The position numbers were made by a program, and so were the translations under genes. The notes under the pieces are model-generated. The model was not told the DNA's origin, did no database searches, and was given only the letters and a program-made list of their open reading frames with translations. Shown in pieces: positions 15,176 to 23,975 of a DNA stretch of 42,847 nt. The DNA comes from JAAFIP01 sp031367325. Its GTDB lineage: Bacteria; Pseudomonadota; Gammaproteobacteria; Burkholderiales; Burkholderiaceae_C. How positions within the stretch are numbered: the first letter of the stretch is position 1; each line of letters starts with the position of its first letter. Location of the stretch: positions 1 to 42,847 of the forward strand of contig JANLPQ010000095.1 in assembly GCA_031367325.1 (NCBI GenBank). Direction: 5' to 3'.

Positions 15176-16285
15176 ATGCAAACGGCGATACCCTGCTACT
15201 TTATGCGCGGCGGCACTTCTAAAGGCGCTTTTTTCTTAGAAAGTGACCTGCCAGCCGACGCAGCCACACGCGACCGCGTGCTATTGGCCGTAATGGGGTC
15301 ACCCGACAAGCGACAGATCGACGGTTTGGGTGGTGCACATCCGCTGACGTCGAAAGTAGGCATTGTGCGCAAGAGTTCTACGCCGGGTGTCAAAGTGGAT
15401 TTTTTGTTCGCACAACTACAACCCGACAAAGATACCGTAGACACTACTCCTAATTGCGGCAATATGTTGGCCGCTGTAGTTCCATTTGCTGTCGAACGCG
15501 GCTTAATTGCAGTACAGGGCACAACAACTTTAGCGCGCGTGTTGACGCTGAACACCGGCATGCAATGTGATGTGACCGTGCACACGCCCGGTGGTATGGT
15601 GGAATACGAAGGCGATGCACGAATTGATGGCGTGCAAAGTACGTCGGCTCCAATCACGATTAACTTTTTAGACACTGCGGGGTCGGTGTGTGCAGGATTG
15701 TTGCCCACTGGTAGCGTTAAAGACACTGTCCAAGTGCAGGGCGAGGGGTTTGCTACGTTTTCTGTTGACGTTACTTGCATTGACAACGGCATGCCTTTGG
15801 TGATCATGCGCGCAGCAGATGTAGGCCGCACAGGCTATGAAAGCGTGGCAGACCTCAATGCGGACAGTGAATTGAAAGCTAAACTCGAAGCTCTGCGTTT
15901 GAAGGTGTCGCTACAAATGGGTTTGGGCGACGTAGCCCAAAAAAATTATCCTAAGATGACTTTGATTGCCACGCCCCGGAATGGCGGTAGTATCACCACC
16001 CGCAGCTTTATTCCGCATGTATGCCACGACGCGATTGGCGTGCTGGCAGCGGTCACCGTGGGTACTGCCTGCGTGTTGCAAGGCTCGGTGTGCGAAGGTA
16101 TTGCGGTGATGCCTAGTGGCGCGTCGAAAATAATATCAGTAGAGCATCCCACCGGAGAATTTAGCGTAGAGCTGGAAACCGATCCTGTAAATCCACAAAC
16201 CGTCACCAAAGCGGCACTCCTGCGCACAGCGCGCCTCATCATGCGCGGTGAGGCGATGGTGCCTGCTAGTGTGTGGGCGGGCTAA
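15176..16285 (+). CDS. galD: 4-oxalomesaconate tautomerase
   Basis: Converts the keto form of 4-oxalomesaconate to the enol form used by the hydratase LigJ (GalD in Pseudomonas, PmdU in Comamonas). The 369-residue protein is of the PrpF/DapF-like isomerase fold: FMRGGTSKGAFF at the start (first catalytic loop), TPNCGNMLAAV around residue 94-104 (NCGN motif), and FIPHVCHDAIGVLAAVTVGTAC in the second half. First gene of the catabolic run and divergent from the LysR gene. Complete. Confidence 0.9.
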   Translation: MQTAIPCYFMRGGTSKGAFFLESDLPADAATRDRVLLAVMGSPDKRQIDGLGGAHPLTSKVGIVRKSSTPGVKVDFLFAQLQPDKDTVDTTPNCGNMLAAVVPFAVERGLIAVQGTTTLARVLTLNTGMQCDVTVHTPGGMVEYEGDARIDGVQSTSAPITINFLDTAGSVCAGLLPTGSVKDTVQVQGEGFATFSVDVTCIDNGMPLVIMRAADVGRTGYESVADLNADSELKAKLEALRLKVSLQMGLGDVAQKNYPKMTLIATPRNGGSITTRSFIPHVCHDAIGVLAAVTVGTACVLQGSVCEGIAVMPSGASKIISVEHPTGEFSVELETDPVNPQTVTKAALLRTARLIMRGEAMVPASVWAG

Positions 16286-16483
16286 GCATTTGAATACCAA
16301 GTTTCCGGCCGCGAAGGTTGCGCGAAGAACGCGAAAGAAGAAAAATTTAAAAGTTAAAAGTTAAAAGTTAAAAGTTAAAAAATTTATAGAATTAATTTGA
16401 AATTTATAAGCTAATACTTTTTTGCATTCTTTTAGCGTCCTTCGCGTCCGAGAGCCCGATTTAATCTCTGATAACCAACCACT
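16286..16483. repeat. Spacer with 7-bp tandem repeats inside an imperfect inverted repeat
   Basis: The gap between galD and ligJ holds five near-complete copies of TTAAAAG (16347-16380). They are flanked by an imperfect inverted repeat: GCGAAGAACGCGAAAGAA (16322-16339) against CTTTTAGCGTCCTTCGC (about 16428-16445). No gene is visible. In Comamonas a transporter gene (pmdK) occupies this position. Confidence 0.75.
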
Positions 16484-17530
16484 ATGAGCCAAGAAAAACC
16501 GTTAGTAATCGACTGCCACGGCCACTACACCACAGCACCCAAGGCTTTAGAAAACTGGCGCATTCGGCAAATCGCCGGTATCCAAGACCCTGCCATGATG
16601 CCCAAAGTAGCCGACCTGAAAATCAGCGACGATGAACTGCACGAATCGATTGAGCAAAACCAGCTGCGTTTGATGAAAGAGCGCGGCAGCGACCTGACTA
16701 TTTTTAGCCCACGTGCCAGCTTTATGGCCCACCATATTGGCGATTTCAACGTGTCTAGCACTTGGGCGGCTATTTGCAACGAGCTGTGCCACCGCGTAAG
16801 CCAGCTGTTTCCCGACCACTTTATCCCCGCTGCCATGCTGCCGCAGTCGCCTGGCGTGGACCCTAACACATGCATTCCTGAACTAGTGAAATGTGTGGAG
16901 CAGTACGGCAACGTAGGCATTAATTTAAACCCAGACCCGTCGGGTGGCCACTGGACATCGCCACCGCTTAGCGACAAGCACTGGTACCCGATCTACGAGA
17001 AGATGGTGGAATACGACATTCCAGCCATGATTCATGTCAGCACTAGTTGCAACGCTTGTTTTCACACCACGGGGGCGCATTATTTGAACGCTGATACAAC
17101 AGCGTTTATGCAGTGCCTGACCAGCGATTTATTCAAAGACTTTCCCACATTGAAATTTTTAATTCCCCATGGCGGCGGAGCGGTCCCCTACCACTGGGGG
17201 CGTTTTCGTGGCCTAGCGCAAGAGCTGAAAAAGCCCTTGCTCAAAGATCACTTGCTCAACAATATTTTCTTTGACACTTGCGTCTACCACCAGCCGGGAA
17301 TTGACCTACTGACTAAAGTTATTCCCGTAGACAACATTTTGTTTGCCAGCGAAATGATTGGTGCGGTGCGCGGCATTGACCCAGAGACAGGCCATTATTA
17401 CGACGATACCAAACGCTATATCGAATCGTCGACGCAGCTGAATGAATCACAAAAATACCAAATCTACGAAGGCAATGCCCGGCGTGTGTTCCCGCGCTTG
17501 GATGCTGCCTTAGCCAAGAAAGGGCAATGA
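16484..17530 (+). CDS. ligJ: 4-oxalomesaconate hydratase
   Basis: Adds water to 4-oxalomesaconate to give 4-carboxy-4-hydroxy-2-oxoadipate (PmdE in Comamonas). A 348-residue amidohydrolase-superfamily protein with the metal-binding DCHGHY (H12, H14), HVSTSCNACFHTTGAHYLNADT near 183-204, IPHGGGAVPYHWGRFRG, and a late FASEMIGAVRGIDPETG loop. All are typical of LigJ. Its stop is one base from the ligK ATG. Complete. Confidence 0.94.
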   Translation: MSQEKPLVIDCHGHYTTAPKALENWRIRQIAGIQDPAMMPKVADLKISDDELHESIEQNQLRLMKERGSDLTIFSPRASFMAHHIGDFNVSSTWAAICNELCHRVSQLFPDHFIPAAMLPQSPGVDPNTCIPELVKCVEQYGNVGINLNPDPSGGHWTSPPLSDKHWYPIYEKMVEYDIPAMIHVSTSCNACFHTTGAHYLNADTTAFMQCLTSDLFKDFPTLKFLIPHGGGAVPYHWGRFRGLAQELKKPLLKDHLLNNIFFDTCVYHQPGIDLLTKVIPVDNILFASEMIGAVRGIDPETGHYYDDTKRYIESSTQLNESQKYQIYEGNARRVFPRLDAALAKKGQ

Positions 17531-17531
17531 G

Positions 17532-18215
17532 ATGTACGAACTAGGCGTTGTGTACCGTAACATTACCCGCGCAGACAAAGCTTCAGCCGAAGCACTGGCC
17601 GCCTTGGGCAGTGCCACGGTGCATGAAGCAATGGGCCGGGTAGGTCTGATGAAGCCCTTCATGCGCCCTGTATACAGCGGCGCACAGGTTAGCGGTACGG
17701 CAGTTACCGTGCTGCTGCACCCGGGCGACAACTGGATGATGCATGTCGTGGCCGAGCAAATCCAACCCGGCGACATTGTGGTGGCGGCTGTGACGGCAGA
17801 TTGCACCGATGGCTATTTTGGCGATCTGCTGGCGACATCTTTCCAAGCGCGTGGCGCGCGTGCGCTGATTATTGATGCGGGTGTGCGCGACGTTAAAACT
17901 TTGCAAGCAATGAACTTCCCGGTGTGGAGTAAAGCTATCAGCTCTAAGGGCACTATCAAGGCCACGCTAGGTTCAGTCAACATTCCTGTGGTGTGTGCTG
18001 GCATGCTGGTCACGCCGGGCGACGTGATTGTGGCTGATGATGATGGCGTGGTCTGTGTGCCGGCTGCCATGGCCGTCAAGACGTTAGAGGCAGCACAAAA
18101 ACGCGAAAGCTTTGAAGGTGAAAAACGGGCTAAGCTGGCCTCGGGCATCTTGGGCCTGGATATGTATAACATGCGCGAACCCTTGGCTAAAGCAGGCTTG
18201 CGTTATGTCGATTAA
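17532..18215 (+). CDS. ligK: 4-carboxy-4-hydroxy-2-oxoadipate aldolase/oxaloacetate decarboxylase
   Basis: Last step of the pathway: splits carboxy-hydroxy-oxoadipate into pyruvate and oxaloacetate, and also decarboxylates oxaloacetate (LigK/PmdF). The 227-residue protein is of the RraA/HMG-aldolase fold, with ATVHEAMGRVGLM near the N-terminus and the metal/substrate loop GDLLATSFQARGARALIIDAGVRD (about 97-120). The 3' end overlaps ligI by 11 bases, so translation is coupled. Confidence 0.94.
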   Translation: MYELGVVYRNITRADKASAEALAALGSATVHEAMGRVGLMKPFMRPVYSGAQVSGTAVTVLLHPGDNWMMHVVAEQIQPGDIVVAAVTADCTDGYFGDLLATSFQARGARALIIDAGVRDVKTLQAMNFPVWSKAISSKGTIKATLGSVNIPVVCAGMLVTPGDVIVADDDGVVCVPAAMAVKTLEAAQKRESFEGEKRAKLASGILGLDMYNMREPLAKAGLRYVD

Positions 18216-19137
18216 CAACCTGCAATTTGACAAAACACCTGGCTGGCTAGACTGGTACAGCGGCCCAACTAAGCCGCGCTTTAAACTGCCTGCCGGCGCA
18301 GTGGATGCCCACTGCCATGTATTTGGCCCAAGCGCAGAGTTTGCCTATGCACCCGAACGCAAGTACACGCCGTGCGATGCCAGCAAAGCGCAGTTGTTTG
18401 CACTACGTGACCATTTAGGCTTTGATAAAAACGTGATTGTGCAAGCCACCTGCCACGGCGCAGACAACCGCGCCATGGTCGACGCCTGCCGCGCATCACA
18501 CGGTAAGGCGCGAGGCGTAGCTACCGTTAAGCGCAGCATTACCGACCAAGAGTTGCAAGACATGCACGACGCAGGCGTGCGCGGTGTGCGGTTTAACTTT
18601 GTCAAACGCTTGGTAGATTTCACACCCAAAGACGAGTTGATGGAGATTGCCAGCCGCATCGCCAAGCTAGGATGGCATGTGGTGATTTATTTTGAGGCTG
18701 TAGATTTACCCGAGCTGTGGGACTTTTTTACCATGCTGCCTACCACCATCGTGGTGGACCACATGGGCCGCCCAGATGTAAGCAAGCCAGTGGATGGGCC
18801 AGAGTTTGAGCTGTTTGTAAAGTTTATGCAACAGCACCCTAATGTGTGGAGCAAAGTAAGCTGCCCAGAGCGCCTAAGCGTTACTGGCCCCAAGGCATTG
18901 CAGGGCGAACAAAATGCTTACCAAGACGTCATCCCGTTCGCGCGCCGTATTGTTGAAACCTTCCCAGACCGCGTGCTGTGGGGCACCGACTGGCCGCACC
19001 CCAACCTGAAAGACCATATGCCTGATGACGGCCTGCTAGTAGACTTTATCCCGCACATTGCTGTGACCGAAGAGCTGCAGCGCAAGCTATTGGTGGACAA
19101 TCCTACTCAGTTGTATTGGAAAGATGAATGTCTCTAG
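18205..19137 (+). CDS. ligI: 2-pyrone-4,6-dicarboxylate lactonase
   Basis: Hydrolyses 2-pyrone-4,6-dicarboxylate to oxalomesaconate (LigI/PmdD). A 310-residue amidohydrolase-family enzyme with VDAHCHVFGP (H36, H38), ATCHGADNRAM for the substrate carboxylates, VVDHMGRPD and the catalytic GTDWPHPN near the C-terminus. ATG 18205 is chosen because upstream residues in this frame belong to overlapping ligK. The 3' end overlaps ligA by 10 bases. Confidence 0.94.
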   Translation: MSINNLQFDKTPGWLDWYSGPTKPRFKLPAGAVDAHCHVFGPSAEFAYAPERKYTPCDASKAQLFALRDHLGFDKNVIVQATCHGADNRAMVDACRASHGKARGVATVKRSITDQELQDMHDAGVRGVRFNFVKRLVDFTPKDELMEIASRIAKLGWHVVIYFEAVDLPELWDFFTMLPTTIVVDHMGRPDVSKPVDGPEFELFVKFMQQHPNVWSKVSCPERLSVTGPKALQGEQNAYQDVIPFARRIVETFPDRVLWGTDWPHPNLKDHMPDDGLLVDFIPHIAVTEELQRKLLVDNPTQLYWKDECL

Positions 19138-19568
19138 ATAAGCCTTACCTTGATGTGCCTGGCACGACGCTGTTTGACATGGATGAATCTCGCAAGGGCT
19201 TTCACCTGAACCAGTTTTGCATGAGCTTGATGAAAGCTGAGAACCGCGAACGCTTCAAAGCGGATCAGCGAGCCTATGTTGACGAGTGGCCAATGACTGA
19301 AGAGCAAAAACAGGCTGTGTTGGCGGTGGATTTAAACCAAGCTATCAAGCTGGGTGGCAACATTTATTTTCTAGCCAAGCTGGGTGCCACACATGGCAAA
19401 AGCTTTCAGCAAATGGCAGGCAGCATGACAGGTATGACCGAGGACGAATACCGCAACATGATGATCGCCGGTGGCCGGTCGATTGAAGGCAACCGCGTGG
19501 TAGGTGAGGGCGGAACCGCACAAGCCCATCGCCAGCCACAAGGCGCTGCACACAGGGAAAAGAACTAA
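19128..19568 (+). CDS. ligA: Protocatechuate 4,5-dioxygenase, alpha subunit
   Basis: Small, all-helical subunit that caps the active site of the extradiol dioxygenase (LigA/PmdA). The 146 residues include GTTLFDMDESRKGFHLNQFCMSL, MTEEQKQAVLAVDLNQAIKLGGNIYFLAKLG and the C-terminal SMTGMTEDEYRNMMIAGGRS. It precedes the beta subunit by two bases. The glutamine/histidine-rich last 18 residues are a species-specific tail. Confidence 0.94.
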   Translation: MSLDKPYLDVPGTTLFDMDESRKGFHLNQFCMSLMKAENRERFKADQRAYVDEWPMTEEQKQAVLAVDLNQAIKLGGNIYFLAKLGATHGKSFQQMAGSMTGMTEDEYRNMMIAGGRSIEGNRVVGEGGTAQAHRQPQGAAHREKN

Positions 19569-19570
19569 AC

Positions 19571-20428
19571 ATGGCACGCATTACCGCCAGCGTATTTACC
19601 TCGCATGTACCTGCTATAGGCGCAGCAATGGACTTGGGCAAAACGCATGAGCCTTATTGGCAACCGCTGTTTAAGGGGTACGAATTTTCTAAGCAATGGT
19701 TGCAGGACAACCCACCCGATGTCATCTTGCTGGTATTTAACGACCACGCCACCGCATTCAGCCTAGAGATGATTCCCACCTTTGCTATCGGCTGCGCCGC
19801 AGAATATGCGGTAGCCGACGAAGGCTGGGGCCCGCGCCCGGTGCCTAAAGTGATCGGCCATCCCGAGCTGGCAGCGCACATTACGCAGTCGGTCATTCAA
19901 GACGATTTTGACATCACCATCGTCAACAAGATGGATGTAGACCATGGGCTGACCGTGCCGCTGTCGCTGATGTGCGGCCAACCCGATGCATGGCCGTGCC
20001 CGGTGATACCCATTGCGATTAACGTGGTGCAATACCCTGTGCCCTCCGGCAAGCGCTGCCTTAATTTAGGCAAAGCTGTTCGCAAAGCCGTCGAATCGTT
20101 TGACAAAGACCTTAATGTGCATATCTGGGGTACCGGCGGCATGAGCCACCAGCTACAAGGCCCGCGTGCAGGCTTGATCAACAAAGCATTTGACGCTGCC
20201 TTCATGGACACCATGATTGCCGACCCCGAGCAGCAAGCCGCCATGCCGCATATTGACTATGTACGCGAGGCCGGTAGCGAGGGCATTGAGCTGGTGATGT
20301 GGCTGGCCGCACGCGGTGCCATGGCCGATTTAAACGGCGGCAAAGCACCTAAAGTTATACACCGCTTCTACCATGTGCCCGCGTCGAACACGGCGGTGGG
20401 CCATTTGATTCTAGAGAACCCTTTATGA
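19571..20428 (+). CDS. ligB: Protocatechuate 4,5-dioxygenase, beta (catalytic) subunit
   Basis: Class III extradiol dioxygenase subunit holding the Fe(II) site; opens protocatechuate between C4 and C5 to 4-carboxy-2-hydroxymuconate-6-semialdehyde (LigB/PmdB). The 285-residue sequence has SHVPAIGAAMD (H13 iron ligand), LLVFNDHATAFSLE (second histidine), VDHGLTVPLSLM and GTGGMSHQLQGPRAG (catalytic histidine). Its stop overlaps the ligC start by four bases (ATGA). Confidence 0.95.
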   Translation: MARITASVFTSHVPAIGAAMDLGKTHEPYWQPLFKGYEFSKQWLQDNPPDVILLVFNDHATAFSLEMIPTFAIGCAAEYAVADEGWGPRPVPKVIGHPELAAHITQSVIQDDFDITIVNKMDVDHGLTVPLSLMCGQPDAWPCPVIPIAINVVQYPVPSGKRCLNLGKAVRKAVESFDKDLNVHIWGTGGMSHQLQGPRAGLINKAFDAAFMDTMIADPEQQAAMPHIDYVREAGSEGIELVMWLAARGAMADLNGGKAPKVIHRFYHVPASNTAVGHLILENPL

Positions 20429-21378
20429 AGACGATTAAAGTAGCCTTGGCAGGCGCAGGCGCTTTTGGTATCAAACACATCGAAGGTATTAAAAATATCG
20501 AAGGTGTAGAAGTGGTGTCTCTTGTTAGCCGAGACTTAGACAAGACCAAAGAAGTGGCCGCCAAATACGGTATTGGTCATGTCACTACCGATTTAGCCGA
20601 CAGCTTGGCTTTAAAAGAAGTCGACGCCGTCATCTTGTGCACCCCCACGCAAATGCACGCTGCGCAAGCTATGGCGTGCATGCAAGCGGGCAAGCATGTG
20701 CAGGTAGAAATTCCGTTAGCCGACAGCTGGGCCAGCGCGCAAGCCGTGGTGGATATGCAAAGACAAACTGGCCTGGTAGCGATGTGCGGCCATACCCGCC
20801 GCTTTAACCCTAGTCACCAGTATGTGCACCAGCAGATTGAGTCGGGTAAGTTCAATGTGCAGCAGATGGATGTGCAAACCTACTTTTTTCGTCGCACCAA
20901 TATGAATGCGTTGGGTCAAGCGCGCAGCTGGACCGACCATTTGCTGTGGCACCATGCGGCGCACACGGTAGATTTATTTGCTCATCAGTGCTGTGCACCT
21001 ATCGTTAAGGCCAATGCGCTGCAAGGGCCAATTCATCCCACTTTAGGCATTGCGATGGACATGAGCATTCAGCTCAAAGCGGCCAATGGTGCGATTTGTA
21101 CTTTGAGTTTGAGCTTTAACAACGATGGGCCTCTGGGCACTTACTTTCGCTACATTGGTGATACGGCAACTTATCTTGCGCGCTACGACGATTTGTTTAA
21201 TGGCAAGGACGAGAAGATTGACGTTAGCCAGGTAGATGTGTCTATGAACGGTATTGAGCTGCAAGATCGCGAGTTTTTTGCTGCTATTGCACAAGGGCGT
21301 GAGCCTAATAGCAGCGTAGCTAAAGTGCTGCCTTGCTATAAAGTGCTGCATGATCTTGAGCAGCAACTGTTGGCCTAA
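20425..21378 (+). CDS. ligC: 4-carboxy-2-hydroxymuconate-6-semialdehyde dehydrogenase
   Basis: NADP-dependent oxidation of the ring-cleavage product (as hemiacetal) to 2-pyrone-4,6-dicarboxylate (LigC/PmdC). The 317-residue protein has the Rossmann start VALAGAGAFGIKHIEGI, the VDAVILCTPTQMHAAQAM block and KHVQVEIPLADS of the Gfo/Idh/MocA family; LLWHHAAHTVDLF matches the second domain. Last gene of the cluster; no clear terminator follows. Confidence 0.93.
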   Translation: MKTIKVALAGAGAFGIKHIEGIKNIEGVEVVSLVSRDLDKTKEVAAKYGIGHVTTDLADSLALKEVDAVILCTPTQMHAAQAMACMQAGKHVQVEIPLADSWASAQAVVDMQRQTGLVAMCGHTRRFNPSHQYVHQQIESGKFNVQQMDVQTYFFRRTNMNALGQARSWTDHLLWHHAAHTVDLFAHQCCAPIVKANALQGPIHPTLGIAMDMSIQLKAANGAICTLSLSFNNDGPLGTYFRYIGDTATYLARYDDLFNGKDEKIDVSQVDVSMNGIELQDREFFAAIAQGREPNSSVAKVLPCYKVLHDLEQQLLA

Positions 21379-21380
21379 CC

Positions 21381-21420
21381 TTACTATTAATTGCATAGCT
21401 GGCTGAGCAGTATTTACGGG
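21381..21420 (+). repeat. Dispersed repeat, degenerate copy
   Basis: TTACTATTAATTGCATAGCT then GGCTGAGCAGTATTTACGGG: the family layout with several substitutions, four bases after the ligC stop. Confidence 0.55.
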
Positions 21421-21723
21421 ATTTATGGATTGTTTTCTTGTTGAAATTTTGTGGTGTTTGCACTAGGTTGGTCGTTGGGCTAGCGTGCGCACCTGAGAGC
21501 TGGACTCGAGCCGGGCATCTCGCTGCAAAAATACTCCGCAAACACGCGCGAACTGAGATGTTTGATTCGCTAGCTTGAACAACGCGCGTCTTGCTGCGTA
21601 TTTTTCATCGAGACGGACCCGACTCGTCACATGGTCCTTTGCTTGGTTTTAGCAGCCCGCGTTTCGGTTATGGTTTTGATGAGGCTAGGTTTTTTGAACA
21701 GCCCGTGCTTCGGATGGGTGCAA

Positions 21724-21802
21724 TTGGGGTCAGAGCAAAATTTCGTTGGTGTTGGGTGTCGCGCTGGATGCAGAGGTTTCTTGAATTTTAATCTGACCCC
21801 AA
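21724..21802. mobile_element. 79-bp palindromic element with TTGGGGTCAGA ends
   Basis: TTGGGGTCAGAGCAAAATT (21724-21742) pairs with AATTTTAATCTGACCCCAA (21784-21802) at 17 of 19 positions around a 41-base centre. GGGGTCAGA-type ends are seen on REP/MITE-like elements in many proteobacteria, often mobilised by REP-associated transposases. No transposase is encoded in this window. Confidence 0.55.
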
Positions 21803-21847
21803 ATGCTGAAACCGGCGACTACCGGTAGCGCGTCACTTTGACTGCAA

Positions 21848-21919
21848 GTGATGTGGTCTATGCCGATCGACCGATTTCTGGTACCCCAGTATGAGGGCGA
21901 TTGGCATGCACCACATCAC
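21848..21919. repeat. Long inverted repeat with nested hairpin
   Basis: Arms 21848-21869 and 21898-21919 pair at 19 of 22 positions (GTGATGTGGT / ACCACATCAC outside, ATGCC / GGCAT inside). The 28-base centre contains CTGGTACCCCAG, which can form a small stem. No T-run follows. It lies 110 bases before the amidohydrolase gene. Confidence 0.6.
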
Positions 21920-22028
21920 CACCCAGCGACTAAGCTAGAAACGAGACCTCAGAATTCAGAGATTAGGCTGGCCACAACGCTTAGTAAAAACAAAAAGATC
22001 AAAACTGCTTTAGATTAAACTGAATCTC

Positions 22029-22877
22029 ATGCACTACATCAGCACCCACGACGGCCATACACCCGTCGTGCTCGACTCGCCCCACAGCGGCACCCATTAC
22101 CCGTCAGACTTCGGCTACGTGTGTGACCTGGTCACGCTGCGCAAAGCCGAAGATACGCATGTAGAAAAGTTATATGCCTTTGCACCCGAACTGGGTGCGG
22201 CATGGTTAGAAGCGCATTTTCCGCGTAGTTATTTGGACGCTAACCGCAATACCACCGAGGTAGACTTTGCCATGCTAGACGGCCACTGGCCGCATTCTGA
22301 TGCTTCTAATGATGCAGCAATTTTGTCTAAACTGCGGCTAGGCAAGGGCTTGATCTGGCGCGCCACAGATGATGGTGTGCCCATGTACGACCGCCGCTTG
22401 ACGGTGGCCGAGGTAGAGGCTCGCATTACCAATTGTTGGCAGCCTTACCACGCTGCAGTAGGCCGCGCCATTGACGCTGCGCATGCGCGCCATGGCTACA
22501 GCATTCACATCAACTGTCACAGCATGCCCGCAGTGGCTAGCAGCCACGCTACAGATTTCCCCGGCATGGTGCATGCTGATTTTGTGCTGGGCAACCGTGA
22601 CAATACCACTGCAAGTTCAGCCTTGGTGCACTGCATACAAGCGCTGCTGGAGAAGCAAGGGTATAGCGTAGCTATCAACCACCCGTACAAAGGCGTCGAG
22701 CTGGTGCGCCGCTACGGCAACCCTGCGCAGCACCGCCACAGTGTACAGGTAGAGATTAACCGCAAGCTGTACATGAACGAAGACACGCTAGAGATGACGC
22801 AAGGCTTCCATGCGTTGCAAATGCATTTGCAGGCTATGGTGCAACTGCTGATAGTGACCGATCCGCGCACGTTGTAA
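22029..22877 (+). CDS. N-formylglutamate amidohydrolase family protein
   Basis: A 282-residue member of the HutG-type N-formylglutamate deformylase family, which releases formate and glutamate in histidine breakdown. Motifs: VVLDSPHSGTHYPSDF (about 13-28), DLDANRN-like YLDANRNTTEVDFAML, SIHINCHSMP and NHPYKGVELVRRYGNP near 218-233. No other hut gene is adjacent, so the true substrate may be another N-acyl amino acid. The start has a weak ribosome site. It leads a group of three same-strand genes. Confidence 0.88.
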   Translation: MHYISTHDGHTPVVLDSPHSGTHYPSDFGYVCDLVTLRKAEDTHVEKLYAFAPELGAAWLEAHFPRSYLDANRNTTEVDFAMLDGHWPHSDASNDAAILSKLRLGKGLIWRATDDGVPMYDRRLTVAEVEARITNCWQPYHAAVGRAIDAAHARHGYSIHINCHSMPAVASSHATDFPGMVHADFVLGNRDNTTASSALVHCIQALLEKQGYSVAINHPYKGVELVRRYGNPAQHRHSVQVEINRKLYMNEDTLEMTQGFHALQMHLQAMVQLLIVTDPRTL

Positions 22878-22919
22878 GAGCTGCAGTCACAGTTGGGCAA
22901 TCACGTTACTATCTATGGC

Positions 22920-23975
22920 ATGATTACATTTTTCAACCCTGACCATCAGCTTCACGCACCCGAGTATGAGTTTTACCGTGGCCAGCGCGTGCCATGTTTT
23001 GAAAAGCCCGTGCGAGCTGACTATGTGCGCACACAACTGCTAGCGCGTGGTCATGCCTTGCAAGCACCCGATGTGGACAGCACGCCGGTGCTGGCACAGG
23101 TGCACACCGCACGCTACCTGCGATTTATACAAACCGCGTGGGCACAGTGGCTGGCGATGGACGCTAGTAGTGCAACCCATGCAAAAGAGCAACCTTTCCC
23201 CTCGGTGTGGCCTATCCGCACGCTGCGCAGCGACGCTGAGCCCGATAACTTTATTGCCAAGCTGGGTTTGTATTCGATGGACAACGGTACGCCGCTGGTG
23301 GTGGGTACTTGGGCTGCGGCTAAGGCCGGTGCCGACACGGCGGCCAGCGCGGCAGCAGCCATAGGTCAGGGCGTACACGCTGCGTTTTGTGCCACGCGTC
23401 CGCCGGGCCACCATGCGGGGGCCGACTTTATGGGTGGCTACTGTTTTTTAAACAATGCTGCAGTAGCCGCGCAAGCCTTGCGCAACCAAGGCTGCGCGCG
23501 CGTAGCCGTGCTAGACGTGGACTACCACCACGGCAACGGCACGCAAAGCATTTTTTATGACCGCGCCGATGTGCTGTTTACCAGTATCCACGGCAGCCCG
23601 TTGACTGAATATCCGTTTTACTTGGGCCATGCCGACGAGCTGGGCGAGGGCGCAGGCGAGGGTTTTAATTTGAACTTGCCCTTAGCCGCTGGCAGCAGCG
23701 TGCAGACATGGTTTGATGCACTGGAGCTAGCTTGCCAGCGTGTGGCGCAGCATGGCGCACAGGCGCTGGTGGTGTCGCTGGGCCTAGACACTTTTGCAGG
23801 CGATCCGATTTCAAAATTTGCATTGCAAAGCGATGATTTCACCCGCCTGGGTACGCGCATTGCAAAGCTGGGTTTGCCCACGGTGTTTATCCTCGAAGGC
23901 GGTTACGCTGCAGCCGAGCTGGGTGTGAACGCAGTCAACGTGCTGGATGGTTTTGAGCAAGCATGGACACGGTAG
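22920..23975 (+). CDS. Histone deacetylase/acetylpolyamine amidohydrolase family enzyme
   Basis: A 351-residue zinc deacetylase. Active-site blocks are ATRPPGHHAG (H164-H165), GGYCFLNNAAVAAQ, VAVLDVDYHHGNGTQ (zinc ligands in DVDYHH), LVVSLGLDTFAGDP (third zinc ligand) and LEGGYAAAELG. Bacterial members with this N-terminus (MITFFNPDHQLHAPEYEF) resemble acetylpolyamine amidohydrolases. ATG 22920 is used because the frame before it is not family-like. The 3' end overlaps the flavoprotein gene by 13 bases, implying coupling. Confidence 0.92.
   Translation: MITFFNPDHQLHAPEYEFYRGQRVPCFEKPVRADYVRTQLLARGHALQAPDVDSTPVLAQVHTARYLRFIQTAWAQWLAMDASSATHAKEQPFPSVWPIRTLRSDAEPDNFIAKLGLYSMDNGTPLVVGTWAAAKAGADTAASAAAAIGQGVHAAFCATRPPGHHAGADFMGGYCFLNNAAVAAQALRNQGCARVAVLDVDYHHGNGTQSIFYDRADVLFTSIHGSPLTEYPFYLGHADELGEGAGEGFNLNLPLAAGSSVQTWFDALELACQRVAQHGAQALVVSLGLDTFAGDPISKFALQSDDFTRLGTRIAKLGLPTVFILEGGYAAAELGVNAVNVLDGFEQAWTR

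Larger units (their letters stand above)
21379..22028. other. 650-bp spacer without a supported gene
   Basis: Short frames in this stretch do not look like proteins. It holds a worn copy of the dispersed repeat (21381-21420), a transposon-like palindrome (21724-21802) and a second long inverted repeat (21848-21919). It separates the protocatechuate genes from the amidohydrolase group. Confidence 0.6.

Noticed and set aside
21591..21828. Short plus-strand frames in the spacer after ligC
   Set aside because: They cross the palindromic element and show no protein-like pattern or ribosome site.
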